From Planctomycetaceae bacterium (GTDB lineage: Bacteria; Planctomycetota; Planctomycetia; Planctomycetales; Planctomycetaceae), in contig JACCRE010000089.1 in the NCBI GenBank assembly GCA_013813775.1, forward strand, positions 1 to 37,471: a stretch of 37,471 nt of DNA, written 5' to 3'. Below are positions 27,317 to 36,209 of this stretch, one piece after another; positions within the stretch are counted from its first letter, which is position 1; each line of letters begins with the position of its first letter. Position numbers and translations under genes: made by a program. Under the pieces are notes generated by a model. The model ran no database searches and was not told where the DNA came from. It saw only the letters and a list, made by a program, of their open reading frames with translations.

Positions 27317-28822
27317 ATGCCCTTTTCCACCCACCGCCCCCTGCCCGACGTGATCCGGCGCGCTCAGGATGAGCTGTGGGAGATCGCCTGCGGGTACGGG
27401 CTCGACTGCTTCGAGACCATCTTCGAGATGGTCGATTACGAAGAGATGTCGATGCTGGCGTCGTACGGCGGATTTCCGACTCGCTACCCGCATTGGCGGT
27501 TCGGAGCCGAGTACGACGAGATGATGAAGTCGTATTCGTATGGCCTCTCGAAGATCTACGAGATGGTCATCAACACCGACCCGTGTTACGCCTATCTGCT
27601 CGACGCGAACGAGCTCGCCGATCAGAAGCTCGTGATCGCCCACGTCTACGGTCACTGCGATTTCTTCAAGAACAACGCCTGGTTCTCGAAGACGAACCGT
27701 CGCATGCTCGACCAGATGGCGAACCACGCCTCGCGCATCAATCGGTACGTCGATCGCGTCGGTTACGAGGCCGTCGAGCAGTTCATCGACGCCTGCCTGA
27801 GCCTCGACGACCTCATCGATCCGCATTCGGCCTTCGTCGCCGCCAAAGAGAGGCCGCACGCGGCGATGAACGAGGAACCCGACGCCATTCCCGTCCGCAA
27901 GTTTGACGCGAAGGGCTACATGGACGAGTTCATCAACCCGCGGCAGGTCATCGAGGACGAGCGGAAGCGCCGAACCGACGAACGCCAGCAGAAAGAGGAA
28001 AGCCGATCCTTTCCGGAGGAGCCACAGCGCGACGTGCTGTTGTTCCTGCTCGAACATGCCCCGCTCAAGGATTGGCAGCACGACATCCTGTCGATCATTC
28101 GCGATGAAGCCTACTACTACGCGCCGCAGGGTCAGACGAAGATCATGAACGAAGGCTGGGCCAGCTACTGGCACAGCACGATCATGACGCGTCACGGGCT
28201 GACCGACGCCGACGTCGTCAACTACGCCGACCATCACAGCGGCACGATGGCGACCAGCCCGCATCGGCTGAATCCCTACAAGCTCGGCATCGAGCTGTTC
28301 CGCGAGATCGAGGAGCGCTGGAACAAAGGGCAGTTCGGGCCTGAGTGGGACAACTGCGATGACGTGACGGAGAAGGAACGCTGGAATAAGGATCTTGGCC
28401 TGGGTCTAAAAAAAATCTTCGAGGTCCGCCGCGTTCACAACGACGTGACGTTCATCGATGAATTTCTGACGCCCGAGTTCTGCGCGAAGTACCGCATGTT
28501 CTCGTTCGCTTACAACGAGGCGATGGATCATTACGAGATCGCCAGCCGCGAGTTTCAGAAGATCAAGCAGCAGCTGCTCACCAGCCTGACGAATCACGGC
28601 CGCCCCGTGATTCGCGTCCTCGACGGCAACTCCAAGAATCGCGGGGAGCTGTTCCTGAAGCACGACGACGTCGGCATCGAGTTGCGGCAGGACTACGCCC
28701 ACGCGACCCTCGAAAACCTGTGCCGCATCTGGTCGCGACCGGTGCATATCGAAACGGTGATCGACGACGAGCCGGCGATCATGTCATTCAACGGCTCCGA
28801 ACACGACGTGACGCCGGTCTGA
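27317..28822 (+). CDS. spoVR: SpoVR family protein
   Basis: SpoVR/YcgB family, 501 residues, close to the usual length. It is required for spore cortex formation in Bacillus and co-occurs with prkA and yeaH in many non-spore-formers. Recognisable segments: [30 protein letters not shown], a [18 protein letters not shown] stretch, [14 protein letters not shown], and the C-terminal HVTPV-like ending (HDVTPV). It is the last gene of the five-gene operon. An A8 run at about 28408 lies in frame (LKK). Molecular activity is unknown. Confidence 0.95.
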   Translation: MPFSTHRPLPDVIRRAQDELWEIACGYGLDCFETIFEMVDYEEMSMLASYGGFPTRYPHWRFGAEYDEMMKSYSYGLSKIYEMVINTDPCYAYLLDANELADQKLVIAHVYGHCDFFKNNAWFSKTNRRMLDQMANHASRINRYVDRVGYEAVEQFIDACLSLDDLIDPHSAFVAAKERPHAAMNEEPDAIPVRKFDAKGYMDEFINPRQVIEDERKRRTDERQQKEESRSFPEEPQRDVLLFLLEHAPLKDWQHDILSIIRDEAYYYAPQGQTKIMNEGWASYWHSTIMTRHGLTDADVVNYADHHSGTMATSPHRLNPYKLGIELFREIEERWNKGQFGPEWDNCDDVTEKERWNKDLGLGLKKIFEVRRVHNDVTFIDEFLTPEFCAKYRMFSFAYNEAMDHYEIASREFQKIKQQLLTSLTNHGRPVIRVLDGNSKNRGELFLKHDDVGIELRQDYAHATLENLCRIWSRPVHIETVIDDEPAIMSFNGSEHDVTPV

Positions 28823-28892
28823 ACGACGTCCACTGCTTGACGCACTCCATCAGGCTGATGTCCCCGACGGTCGCCGTTTCGGTCGGAGCCGG

Positions 28893-28900
28893 GCTAGAAT
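28893..28900 (+). promoter_or_regulatory. Possible -10 element before psd
   Basis: GCTAGAAT, containing TAGAAT at 28895-28900, 45 bases before the psd ATG. No clear -35 at 16-18 bases. The same octamer occurs before the gene at 9663. The 122-base gap 28823-28944 holds nothing else of note. Confidence 0.25.
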
Positions 28901-28944
28901 AGGGTCGAACTCTCTCGATTCGGCTCCCGCGATTCACCCGACTG

Positions 28945-30021
28945 ATGCCCGATACCGTTCCCGCTCCCGTCTCTCATGCCGCCGATGCACAACTCGAACC
29001 GCTTCCGCCGGAGCTGACGACGATCCAGCCCGGCGGCGGGTTTGTGATGCAACTCGAACTCGCGTGGGGCGGCGTACGTCGCTGGTGGTTGAAAACCTGT
29101 CGCGGCGGCTACGTGCGGCGGATGGAAGCGTTACGGAAAGGCGCTCGGAACCCGACGCCGCACGGCGTGCTCGACCCACGCGACGTCAAGTACTATGAGA
29201 ACCAGCCGGGCGCCTATCGCTGGGACTCGGCCGATGACCCCTTTCACTGGCGCGACAGGCTTCCGTTCGCCCGCTGGGGATTGGCAGAACTCGTCCTGAT
29301 GACGGGGCTGGGACTCGCCTTGACGGCGGCGTTTCTTTTCGCGGCGCAACTGGATGATGCGCCGACGGCGCTGCGGTATCTGCTCCTGGTCCTCGCGCTC
29401 GGCTCGGCGATCGCCACGGGACTGATCGTTTATTTCTTCCGCGATCCGAATCGAGACATTCCACGTGCGCCCGGGCAAATCGTGTCGCCGGCGGATGGAA
29501 CGGTCGCGGCCGTTACCGAGTACGACCATCACCCGTTCATCGGCGGCCCCGCGGTGAAGATCGGTATTTTTCTGTCGATCTTCAACGTGCATGTCAATCG
29601 CTTTCCGCTGACGGGAAAGGTCGTCGACGTCGCCTACAAACGCGGCAAGTATCTCAATGCCCTCAAGCCGGAGAGCGTGCTTGAAAACGAGCAGCTTCAC
29701 GTGAAGTTCATCACGACCGACGAGGCCGACGGTCCGCCCCGCAAGATGGTGATCCACCTCATCGCCGGTTTGATCGCCCGCCGCATCGTCTGCGTCCTCA
29801 AGCCCGGCGACGCGAAACGCCGCGGCGATCGAATCGGGATGATCAAGCTCGGCAGCCGCACCGAACTCGTCGTGCCGAAAGAGGATGGCTTGCGGATGCT
29901 CGCCCGCGTCGGCGACAAAGTCCACGGCGGCACGACGATCCTCGCCGAGTATGCATCCGCGACCGAAGACGCCGACCGACACAAGCCGCATCCAGGCCCT
30001 CCGCCGATACCGATCTCCTGA
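28945..30021 (+). CDS. psd: Phosphatidylserine decarboxylase
   Basis: Converts phosphatidylserine to phosphatidylethanolamine at the membrane, 358 residues. Two membrane-spanning helices (about residues 110-158; GLAELVLMTGLGLALTAAF and LLLVLALGSAIATGLIVYFF) precede the catalytic domain, which begins at FFRDPNRDIP. SPADGTV and the conserved FLSIFNVHVNRFP follow. The self-cleavage site is in GMIKLGSRTELVVP, where Ser 304 would become the pyruvoyl group. The N-terminal extension of about 100 residues is longer than in short-form enzymes and is of unknown use. It is immediately followed by pssA, so substrate production and decarboxylation are coupled in one operon. Confidence 0.93.
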   Translation: MPDTVPAPVSHAADAQLEPLPPELTTIQPGGGFVMQLELAWGGVRRWWLKTCRGGYVRRMEALRKGARNPTPHGVLDPRDVKYYENQPGAYRWDSADDPFHWRDRLPFARWGLAELVLMTGLGLALTAAFLFAAQLDDAPTALRYLLLVLALGSAIATGLIVYFFRDPNRDIPRAPGQIVSPADGTVAAVTEYDHHPFIGGPAVKIGIFLSIFNVHVNRFPLTGKVVDVAYKRGKYLNALKPESVLENEQLHVKFITTDEADGPPRKMVIHLIAGLIARRIVCVLKPGDAKRRGDRIGMIKLGSRTELVVPKEDGLRMLARVGDKVHGGTTILAEYASATEDADRHKPHPGPPPIPIS

Positions 30022-30131
30022 CCGGCCCAGTGCGCGTTCTCGAAGCGGTGTCGGAGAGCGAAAGTCACTTCCCCCCCTCGCCGCCAACTCTTGAACCCCG
30101 CGCGTCCCTCCCGATCCAACATTTCAAGTTC

Positions 30132-31097
30132 ATGCCACTCGACCCGCACCGCGACCCGATCGACCCGGCCACTGAGACGATGAAACCTCGGCCGTCCGAC
30201 ATCCGCAGGGCGCGGCGAGAGCGGCATCGGAGGCGGCTGCGCAGCGGGGGCCAGAGGGCCTTTGCCGTTCTGCCGACGGTGCTGACGCTTTCGAACGCGG
30301 CCTGCGGCTTCGGTGCCATCACCTTTGCGGCGAAAGTGGGACCGGTCGAAACTTCGGCCGGGGTCACCGACCTGCGTTCGCTGTGGATCTCGGCGTTTCT
30401 GATCTTTCTCGCGATGGTCTTCGACGCGCTCGACGGTCGTGCTGCCCGCTGGGCGAAGCAGAGCAGCGAGTTCGGAGCACAACTCGACAGCCTGTGTGAT
30501 GCGTTGTCCTTCGGAGCGGCGCCTGCCTTCCTGATGCTGCAATTCGTGCGGCACTTCGAAGTGCGTTACGACGTGCCGTTCGACTATCACCCGAGGCTGC
30601 TGTGGGTGATCGCCGTGCTGTTCGTCGTGTGCGCGATCCTGCGACTCGCGCGGTTCAACGTCGAGACCGACGACGAGGACAGCCACGACCACTTCAGTGG
30701 TCTGCCCAGCCCGGCCGCGGCGGGAACGGTCGCGAGCTTCCCGCTCGCGATCGGCGATCTCATCGACCTCGCCGGAAGGACCGGCTCGAAAGGGCAGCCG
30801 ATCGCGGCGTTCCTCGTACCGACGGTGCAGATCGCGCTGCCGCTCATCACGCTGGCGGTCGCCTGTTTGATGGTCAGCCGGATTCGCTACGTGCACCTGT
30901 TCAATCAGCTTTTCAGCGGACGACGGAGCCGGCGTCACCTCATCCAGCTTGTGTTCGGCGGAGCCGTGGTGTTTCTGCTCAAAGAGTTGGCCGTTCCGGT
31001 GCTTTTCTGCTACTTCGCCTTCGCGAGTCCGCTGCGGGCGGCGTGGGATTCGCGCCATCGACTTGGCAAACGAGCCGCTCCCGGCCATACTGATTAG
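30132..31097 (+). CDS. pssA: CDP-diacylglycerol-serine O-phosphatidyltransferase
   Basis: Makes phosphatidylserine from CDP-diacylglycerol and serine; an integral membrane protein. The CDP-alcohol phosphotransferase signature D-G-x2-A-R-x8-G-x3-D-x3-D is complete in FDALDGRAARWAK through EFGAQLDSLCD. It lies after a first hydrophobic segment (PTVLTLSNAACGFGAITFAA). Further transmembrane helices follow (LLWVIAVLFVVCAILRLA, IALPLITLAVACLMV, VFGGAVVFLLKEL). The start is uncertain. GTG 30030, ATG 30132 and ATG 30180 are possible; the Arg-rich segment before the first helix is present in all. It lies just downstream of psd and is closed by an intrinsic terminator at 31129-31169. Confidence 0.92.
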   Translation: MPLDPHRDPIDPATETMKPRPSDIRRARRERHRRRLRSGGQRAFAVLPTVLTLSNAACGFGAITFAAKVGPVETSAGVTDLRSLWISAFLIFLAMVFDALDGRAARWAKQSSEFGAQLDSLCDALSFGAAPAFLMLQFVRHFEVRYDVPFDYHPRLLWVIAVLFVVCAILRLARFNVETDDEDSHDHFSGLPSPAAAGTVASFPLAIGDLIDLAGRTGSKGQPIAAFLVPTVQIALPLITLAVACLMVSRIRYVHLFNQLFSGRRSRRHLIQLVFGGAVVFLLKELAVPVLFCYFAFASPLRAAWDSRHRLGKRAAPGHTD

Positions 31098-31128
31098 ATG
31101 AGGCCGTTCCCTCAGCGAAGATTTTCAG

Positions 31129-31169
31129 CGGCGCACCGTCCCCAGTGACGGTGCGCCGTTTTATTTTTT
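31129..31169 (+). terminator. Strong intrinsic terminator after pssA
   Basis: A perfect 12-bp stem (31129-31140 with 31147-31158, arms beginning CGGCGCACC) with a 6-base loop CCCAGT is followed directly by TTTTATTTTTT. It is the clearest Rho-independent terminator in the window. Confidence 0.9.
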
Positions 31170-31171
31170 GA

Positions 31172-31193
31172 CCCGCCGGGCGCAGTCGGCGGG
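31172..31193. repeat. Small GC hairpin before ribE
   Basis: CCCGCCG at 31172-31178 pairs with CGGCGGG at 31187-31193 around an 8-base loop, followed by CTTCGA. A closely similar hairpin lies just after ribE (31816-31836). It is in the ribE leader, 10 bases before the ATG. It is not an FMN riboswitch, whose conserved sequence blocks are absent. Confidence 0.5.
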
Positions 31194-31203
31194 CTTCGAT
31201 ACC

Positions 31204-31815
31204 ATGTTTACGGGACTCGTCGAAGGCCAAGGCATCGTTCGAGCGGCGACAACCGCGGCGGATCAAATGCGGCTGGAAATCGAGATCCCCGCGACGATGC
31301 TTGCCGACGGCGCGGGTCGTCTTGGTGAAAGCGTCGCGATCAACGGCTGCTGCCTGACGGTCATCGGTATCGATCGCGGCACCTGGTCCTTCCAAGCCGG
31401 TGCGGAAACGCTCGCCAAAACGACTCTCGACGACCTGAAGAACGGTTCGTTGGTGAATCTTGAGCGAGCCTTGCCCGCCAACGGGCGGTTCGGGGGGCAC
31501 ATCGTCCAAGGACATGTCGATGGCGTCGCGACCGTCTCTTCGATCGATCGTCACGGCGACTGGACCGATATGACGTTCGCGCTGCCTCGCGATCTCACCG
31601 ATCAGATCGTGCCGAAGGGCTCCATTGCGGTGGACGGAGTGAGCCTGACCGTCGTCGACGTCGATCACGGCAGTTTTTCGGTCGCATTGATTCCGCACAC
31701 CCTCCAGGAAACCAATCTCGGTCGTCGTGCGGTCGGCGACCGCGTCAACATCGAGACCGACATCCTCGGCAAATACGTCGCGCGGTATCTCAAGGCGACG
31801 CGGCCAGACAAGTGA
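31204..31815 (+). CDS. ribE: Riboflavin synthase, alpha chain
   Basis: Dismutates two 6,7-dimethyl-8-ribityllumazine molecules to riboflavin, 203 residues, standard length. Two lumazine-binding repeats are visible: MFTGLVEGQGIV, then GESVAINGCCLTV in the first half; GGHIVQGHVDGVA, then GSIAVDGVSLTVV in the second. The ATG at 31204 opens the invariant MFTGLVE motif, so upstream in-frame starts are rejected. The gene lies between the pssA terminator and ksgA, flanked on both sides by similar hairpins. No other rib genes are present here. Confidence 0.96.
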   Translation: MFTGLVEGQGIVRAATTAADQMRLEIEIPATMLADGAGRLGESVAINGCCLTVIGIDRGTWSFQAGAETLAKTTLDDLKNGSLVNLERALPANGRFGGHIVQGHVDGVATVSSIDRHGDWTDMTFALPRDLTDQIVPKGSIAVDGVSLTVVDVDHGSFSVALIPHTLQETNLGRRAVGDRVNIETDILGKYVARYLKATRPDK

Positions 31816-31836
31816 CCCGTCCGGCGAGCGGGCGGG
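31816..31836. repeat. Small GC hairpin after ribE
   Basis: CCCGTCCG (31816-31823) pairs with CGGGCGGG (31829-31836), with one G-U, around a 5-base loop. It is followed by CTTCGAG. It begins on the base after the ribE TGA. It matches the hairpin before ribE in both TGACCCG entry and GGGCTTCGA exit. Confidence 0.5.
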
Positions 31837-31845
31837 CTTCGAGCC

Positions 31846-31880
31846 TTTCCTATTTCCTACATCCCATTTCCTACCACCCC
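31846..31880. repeat. Heptamer array between ribE and ksgA
   Basis: Five 7-base units: TTTCCTA at 31846, 31853 and 31867, CATCCCA at 31860, CCACCCC at 31874. It ends two bases before the ksgA GTG and replaces any Shine-Dalgarno. Confidence 0.85.
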
Positions 31881-31882
31881 CT

Positions 31883-32851
31883 GTGTCTGAAGCGAAGCGG
31901 CAAACCCGCACCCACCTGATGGGGCTGTTCGAGAAGATCGGGCTGCACCCGCGATCGGATCTCGGCCAGAACTTCCTGATCGATCTCAACATCCTCGAGT
32001 TCGTCGTGCAGAGCGCCGAGATCAGCGACCGCGACGTGATCCTGGAGATCGGTTCGGGCACCGGCGGCATGACGGCCTTCATGGCCAAGGATGCGGCCGC
32101 CGTCATCACGGTCGAGGTCGACGACAACATGGCCGCGATGGCCCGCGAGTCGATCGCCGGCTTCACCAACGTGACGCTGATCAACGCCGACGCGCTCAAG
32201 AACAAGAATCACTTTCGCCCCGAAGTCGTCGACGCGATCCGCGCCGAACTCGCGAAAGACCCGTCGCGACGGTTGAAGCTCATCGCGAACCTGCCCTACA
32301 GCATCGCCACTCCCGTCGTCTCGAACCTCGTCGCTAGCGGCCTGCCCTGGGAGCGGATGGTCGTGACGATCCAGTTCGAGTTGGCGCAACGCATGGTCGC
32401 CGGACCGGGCCGCGGCACGTACGGGGCGCTCTCGGCATGGCTTCAAAGCCAGTGCCATGTGAAGGTCATCAAGCGACTGGGGCCGCAAGCCTTCTGGCCT
32501 CGACCGCAGGTCAACAGCGCGATCGTGCGGCTCGTGCCCGCCCCCGGCAAGTCGGGCGTGATCGCCGACCGCAAGTTCTTCCAGGACTTCCTTCGGCGAC
32601 TGTTCGTGCAACGCCGCAAGATGATGCGCAGCGTGCTCACCGGCATGTACCGCAAGCAGATCGACAAGGCGGTCGTCGACGCGATCCTTGCCGAACTCGA
32701 GTTCGGCCCGAAGGCCCGGGCCGAAGAATTGCAGCCCTACGAACTCCTGAAGCTCGCGAACCGGCTGCATGCCGCGATCCAGGCGAGCGGGGGGCGTCAG
32801 CCCCCCGAGACCGCAGAGGACGAAAATGAACTGACGGGCGAGGAAGAGTGA
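31883..32851 (+). CDS. ksgA: 16S rRNA (adenine1518-N6/adenine1519-N6)-dimethyltransferase
   Basis: KsgA/RsmA modifies two adjacent adenosines in the 3' end hairpin of 16S rRNA, 322 residues. Motifs in order: LGQNFLID, the SAM-binding VILEIGSGTGGMTAFMAK, the acidic VEVDDN, and the catalytic NLPYSIATPVVSN. The ending is a rRNA-adenine-dimethylase-like C-terminal helical domain (FFQDFLRRLFVQRRKMMRS). GTG at 31883 gives VSEAKRQTRTHLMGLFEK, which fits the usual N-terminus; ATG 31919 is a shorter alternative. Near the C-terminus a GC palindrome (32788-32807) is translated as SGGRQPPE, followed by an acidic tail. The next gene starts 19 bases downstream. Confidence 0.95.
   Translation: MSEAKRQTRTHLMGLFEKIGLHPRSDLGQNFLIDLNILEFVVQSAEISDRDVILEIGSGTGGMTAFMAKDAAAVITVEVDDNMAAMARESIAGFTNVTLINADALKNKNHFRPEVVDAIRAELAKDPSRRLKLIANLPYSIATPVVSNLVASGLPWERMVVTIQFELAQRMVAGPGRGTYGALSAWLQSQCHVKVIKRLGPQAFWPRPQVNSAIVRLVPAPGKSGVIADRKFFQDFLRRLFVQRRKMMRSVLTGMYRKQIDKAVVDAILAELEFGPKARAEELQPYELLKLANRLHAAIQASGGRQPPETAEDENELTGEEE
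32788..32807. repeat. GC palindrome inside the 3' end of ksgA
   Basis: An 8-bp stem, CGGGGGGC with GCCCCCCG, closes a GTCA loop. It codes for the variable tail of KsgA. The form GGGGGGCGTCAGCCCCCC looks like a dispersed intergenic palindrome that has entered a reading frame. Confidence 0.6.
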
Positions 32852-32870
32852 ACAGATAAGGGGAGGAGAG

Positions 32871-33701
32871 ATGAGCGACGATCCGCCAAGCGAAGAAGGC
32901 GACCTGCTGCCGCATTACGACTTCGACTATTCGAAGGCGAAGCCGAACCGCTTCGCCGCGCTGCTCAACTGTGGCAATGGATCGTCACGCATGAATCATC
33001 TCGTACAAACACTGTCCGATATCAGTCTTCCAGAAGCCGTGCGCGAGCTCCGTGAGGCTCACGAGTTCCTGGTCCTCAAGGCTGAGGTCATGTTCGACGT
33101 GATGCCCAAGGCTGGTCCCCTCTGGGGCATTGAAACGAAGCGGATGTATGTTGATCTGGCTTCCGATCCGCGTCCGGCAGCGGTTCGCAAGAATCGCGAA
33201 CGCTTCGGCGAAGTCGTGAATATCGTTGCGACTTTGGAGCGACTGATACCGGCACTAGAGTGGTTCGATCGCCAATCGATCTATCGTGATTATCGCGTTG
33301 CCGAGTGTCATCCCTCGACAAGTAGCGCAAAGGACGGCAACGACCTCGTGCTCTCGGAACTTGGCGGACAAGTGGTCGTACGATGCGAGGTGTGTGATGT
33401 GGCTTCCGGCTCGGCAGGTCAGAATGGCAAAGAGGCGAAAGACCTCAGGAGCTTAGGGTGTGCTGCATCGGTGCCAGCGGACGGCGTTCGGCGCTTTATC
33501 TGCACTTCTCCAGAGTTCGCGAGAGCGATCGCAAGCCCAAAACGGCTTTGGAGCAAGAAATCGTATCGTTATCGAAGTATTCCAGTGGGCGACGAGGGGT
33601 CCACTGTGCTCTTGGAGGTGGTCGCTGCTGAGGCGAGCCTATCGGACGAACTGGAGCCGGCGACCACGGGGATTACCGAAGCCTCGGATGAGAATAGATA
33701 G
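32871..33701 (+). CDS. Unknown protein with antitoxin-like N-terminal motif
   Basis: I do not recognise the whole protein (276 residues). The N-terminus [18 protein letters not shown] (residues 12-29) closely resembles the conserved stretch of small antitoxin-like proteins common in cyanobacteria and planctomycetes; this is from memory of the family. The rest is different from those short proteins. A helical part (about 40-140) is followed by a beta-rich part ([20 protein letters not shown]) with several cysteines. The start ATG at 32871 has GGAGGAGA just upstream. Base composition is visibly less GC-rich than in ksgA and guaB, so it may be an insertion into an operon. No partner toxin ORF is adjacent. 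Confidence 0.6.
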   Translation: MSDDPPSEEGDLLPHYDFDYSKAKPNRFAALLNCGNGSSRMNHLVQTLSDISLPEAVRELREAHEFLVLKAEVMFDVMPKAGPLWGIETKRMYVDLASDPRPAAVRKNRERFGEVVNIVATLERLIPALEWFDRQSIYRDYRVAECHPSTSSAKDGNDLVLSELGGQVVVRCEVCDVASGSAGQNGKEAKDLRSLGCAASVPADGVRRFICTSPEFARAIASPKRLWSKKSYRYRSIPVGDEGSTVLLEVVAAEASLSDELEPATTGITEASDENR

Positions 33702-33712
33702 GAGCCGAACCA

Positions 33713-35203
33713 ATGCAAGACCGCATCGCCTACAAAGGCCTGACGTTCGACGACGTGCTGCTGGAGCCGGCCTACAGCGAGGTCATGCCGGCTGAGGTCG
33801 AGGTCGGTTCGCGCCTGACCCGGCGCATCCCGCTGTCGACGCCGATTCTGTCGAGTCCGATGGACACCGTCACCGAGTCCGACATGGCGATCGCCATGGC
33901 GCAGGAGGGCGGCATCGGCATCGTGCACAAGAACATGCCGATCGATCGGCAGGCGCTCGCGGTCGATCGCGTCAAACGCAGCGAGCACGGGGTGATCGTC
34001 GATCCGCTGACGCTTCCGCCGACGGCGACCGTCGCGGAAGCCAAACGGTTGATGCGCGAACGAAATGTCGGCGGCGTCCCGGTCACCGAGAACGGCTTGC
34101 TCAAAGGCATCTTGACCAGCCGCGATCTCCGCTTCCTCGACAAGAGCGACGTGCCTATCGATCAGGTGATGACGAAGGACAAGCTCGTCACCGCGCCCGA
34201 AAACACGACGCTCGAGCAGGCTCAGAAGATCCTCCTCGAAAATAAAGTCGAGAAGCTGCTCCTGATCGACGAAAAATACCACCTGAAGGGGTTGATCACG
34301 ATCAAGGACATCGACAAGAACCTTCGGTTCCCACGGGCCAGCAAAGACGCCCGGGGCCGGTTGCGAGTCGGTGCGGCGGTCGGCGTGTTCGATTACGAAC
34401 GGGCCGAAACGCTAATCCGTGCCGGAGTCGACGTGCTCGTCGTCGACAGCGCTCACGGACATACCAAGAACGTGCTCGACACCGTGCGCGAAGTCAAACG
34501 ACGCTTCGACATCGACGTCATCGCCGGCAACGTCGCCACCGAAGCGGGTGCCCAGGATCTTGTGAAGGCCGGCGCCGACGCCGTGAAGGTGGGCATCGGT
34601 CCCGGCAGCATCTGCACGACACGCATCATTTCCGGCGTGGGCGTTCCGCAATTGACCGCGATCGCGGCGGCGGCCCGCGCCGTCAAAGACACCGATGTCC
34701 CCGTCGTCGCCGATGGCGGCATCCGTTACAGCGGAGACATCGTCAAAGCGCTCGCGGCCGGCGCGAACACGGTGATGTTAGGGGGTCTGCTCGCCGGGCT
34801 CGATGAGAGTCCGGGGGAGATGATCCTCTTCCAGGGCCGCAGCTTTAAGCGATATCGCGGAATGGGCTCGCTTGGGGCAATGTCCCAGGGCAGCAGCGAA
34901 CGGTACCGGCAAGTGGCCGGAAATGACGAAGACAGTAACGGCCGGCAGAAGCTCGTTCCGGAGGGGGTCGAAGGACGCGTCCCCTACAAGGGTCCGCTGC
35001 ACGGGCTGTTGTATCAGCTCGTCGGCGGTCTGAGAGCCGGTATGGGCTATCTCGGGGTGCGGACGATCGACGAACTTCGCCGAAACGCGAAGTTCATCGA
35101 AATCTCGTCCGCGACGGTGAGGGAGAACCACCCGCATGACATCGCAATCACTCAGGAAGCGCCGAACTACTCGGTCGAGCACGCCCGCATCGAATCGGCG
35201 TAA
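33713..35203 (+). CDS. guaB: IMP dehydrogenase
   Basis: Converts IMP to XMP in guanine nucleotide synthesis, 496 residues. The N-terminal catalytic barrel ([17 protein letters not shown]) is interrupted by a CBS pair (about residues 97-210). It resumes with [11 protein letters not shown] and the catalytic loop [17 protein letters not shown] (Cys 301). [21 protein letters not shown] and the flap region with the GMGSLGAM segment follow. TAGGAG eight bases before the ATG is a good Shine-Dalgarno. The 3' end overlaps the start of the following secreted protein by 68 bases. Confidence 0.97.
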   Translation: MQDRIAYKGLTFDDVLLEPAYSEVMPAEVEVGSRLTRRIPLSTPILSSPMDTVTESDMAIAMAQEGGIGIVHKNMPIDRQALAVDRVKRSEHGVIVDPLTLPPTATVAEAKRLMRERNVGGVPVTENGLLKGILTSRDLRFLDKSDVPIDQVMTKDKLVTAPENTTLEQAQKILLENKVEKLLLIDEKYHLKGLITIKDIDKNLRFPRASKDARGRLRVGAAVGVFDYERAETLIRAGVDVLVVDSAHGHTKNVLDTVREVKRRFDIDVIAGNVATEAGAQDLVKAGADAVKVGIGPGSICTTRIISGVGVPQLTAIAAAARAVKDTDVPVVADGGIRYSGDIVKALAAGANTVMLGGLLAGLDESPGEMILFQGRSFKRYRGMGSLGAMSQGSSERYRQVAGNDEDSNGRQKLVPEGVEGRVPYKGPLHGLLYQLVGGLRAGMGYLGVRTIDELRRNAKFIEISSATVRENHPHDIAITQEAPNYSVEHARIESA

Positions 35204-36119
35204 GGCCGCGATGCTCTGCGCGACGGTCCTGGCGTTCGGAGGCATGGCGGCGGCCGCCGAACCGTCCGGAAGTTCCGGAGCGGCGATGCTCGAAGCGCTG
35301 CGCCACCGCGACGCCGGTCAGCGATGGGAGGCGGCGGGCGAAGCGCTCGCCCCGATCCCGCAAGACGTTCCCCCCGTCGTCGAATCGATCTTCGCGTCCG
35401 ACAGCGAGGCCAACGGTCCTGCCTGGCGGCGAAGCCGCGAATCGGCTCCCGGGCGGGCGGCGGTCACTCTTCCGGCCCCGACGCGCATCGCCGTCCAAGA
35501 CGAACCCCGTCGGCCGTACGAAGAGCCGCTCGCGCCGATTCCGATGGACGAGGCCGATCCCGACGGATCGATCGATCCCACGGTCATGCCCGTCGCGAAG
35601 ACGCCCGCCGAGCTGCGCAAGATCAACGACATCCTGCCGTACTTCGATTACGAACCGGATCCGGACGTCGATGATCCCTGCCTCTATCTGTGCCCGCGTC
35701 CCGATGGCTTGCCGTGCAAGCAGTACGGCGAGGGAGAGTACGTACCGGCCTGTCCTGATGAAGTCGCGCTGGGCGACGGGCCGTTCGTGCCGCGTATGAT
35801 GCCGCCGAGCGTCTTTGCCTGGACGGCGTCGAACATCAGCTACAACCCGCTTTACTTCGAAGACGTGCAGCTCGAACGCTACGGCCACACCTACGGCGAA
35901 TGCGTGCAGCCGTTCGTGTCGCTCGGCAAGTTCAGCGCGCAGTTGATCGGGCTGCCGTATCAGATGGCCCTCGATCCGCCCTGCAAGGAAGTCTACCCGC
36001 TGGGCTACTACCGCCCGGGCGAGCCGGCCCCGAAGCTGTTCTATCAGGTGCCGCTCAACGCGAAAGCCGCCGTCATCGCCGCCGGCGTCTACACCGGCAT
36101 CGGGGTGGTGCTGCCGTAA
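35136..36119 (+). CDS. Secreted orphan protein overlapping the guaB 3' end
   Basis: I recognise no family. The protein has 327 residues from this start. A basic n-region ([20 protein letters not shown]) precedes the hydrophobic signal segment [16 protein letters not shown]. The mature part has an acidic, Pro-rich N-terminal half with repeated PLAPIPMDE-like phrases ([18 protein letters not shown]). A Cys/Tyr-rich C-terminal half follows ([46 protein letters not shown]). A shorter start at ATG 35211 lies eight bases beyond the guaB stop but would lack the basic n-region. The overlap with guaB suggests coupled translation or a downstream start. A terminator follows at 36151-36179. Confidence 0.7.
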   Translation: MTSQSLRKRRTTRSSTPASNRRKAAMLCATVLAFGGMAAAAEPSGSSGAAMLEALRHRDAGQRWEAAGEALAPIPQDVPPVVESIFASDSEANGPAWRRSRESAPGRAAVTLPAPTRIAVQDEPRRPYEEPLAPIPMDEADPDGSIDPTVMPVAKTPAELRKINDILPYFDYEPDPDVDDPCLYLCPRPDGLPCKQYGEGEYVPACPDEVALGDGPFVPRMMPPSVFAWTASNISYNPLYFEDVQLERYGHTYGECVQPFVSLGKFSAQLIGLPYQMALDPPCKEVYPLGYYRPGEPAPKLFYQVPLNAKAAVIAAGVYTGIGVVLP

Positions 36120-36150
36120 CGCAGAAATCTTTTGTGACGGGGGCGATGGA

Positions 36151-36179
36151 AGCCCGCTGGCAATGCCGGCGGGCTTTTT
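36151..36179 (+). terminator. Intrinsic terminator after the secreted orphan
   Basis: The stem AGCCCGCTGGC with GCCGGCGGGCT (one G-U) closes a 3-base loop and is followed by a run of five T. It lies 31 bases beyond the stop codon at 36119. Confidence 0.8.
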
Positions 36180-36209
36180 GCGTTTCAACGGATCTATCGC
36201 GGCTGCGTT

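Noticed and set aside
28400-28420. A8 run in spoVR (and another in aroB near 21361) as programmed frameshift sites
   Set aside because: Both runs encode conserved-looking lysines in an intact frame, and the alternative frames give no meaningful product.
31098-31203. Possible FMN riboswitch before ribE
   Set aside because: The gap holds the pssA terminator and a small hairpin; the conserved FMN-aptamer blocks are not present and there is too little space.
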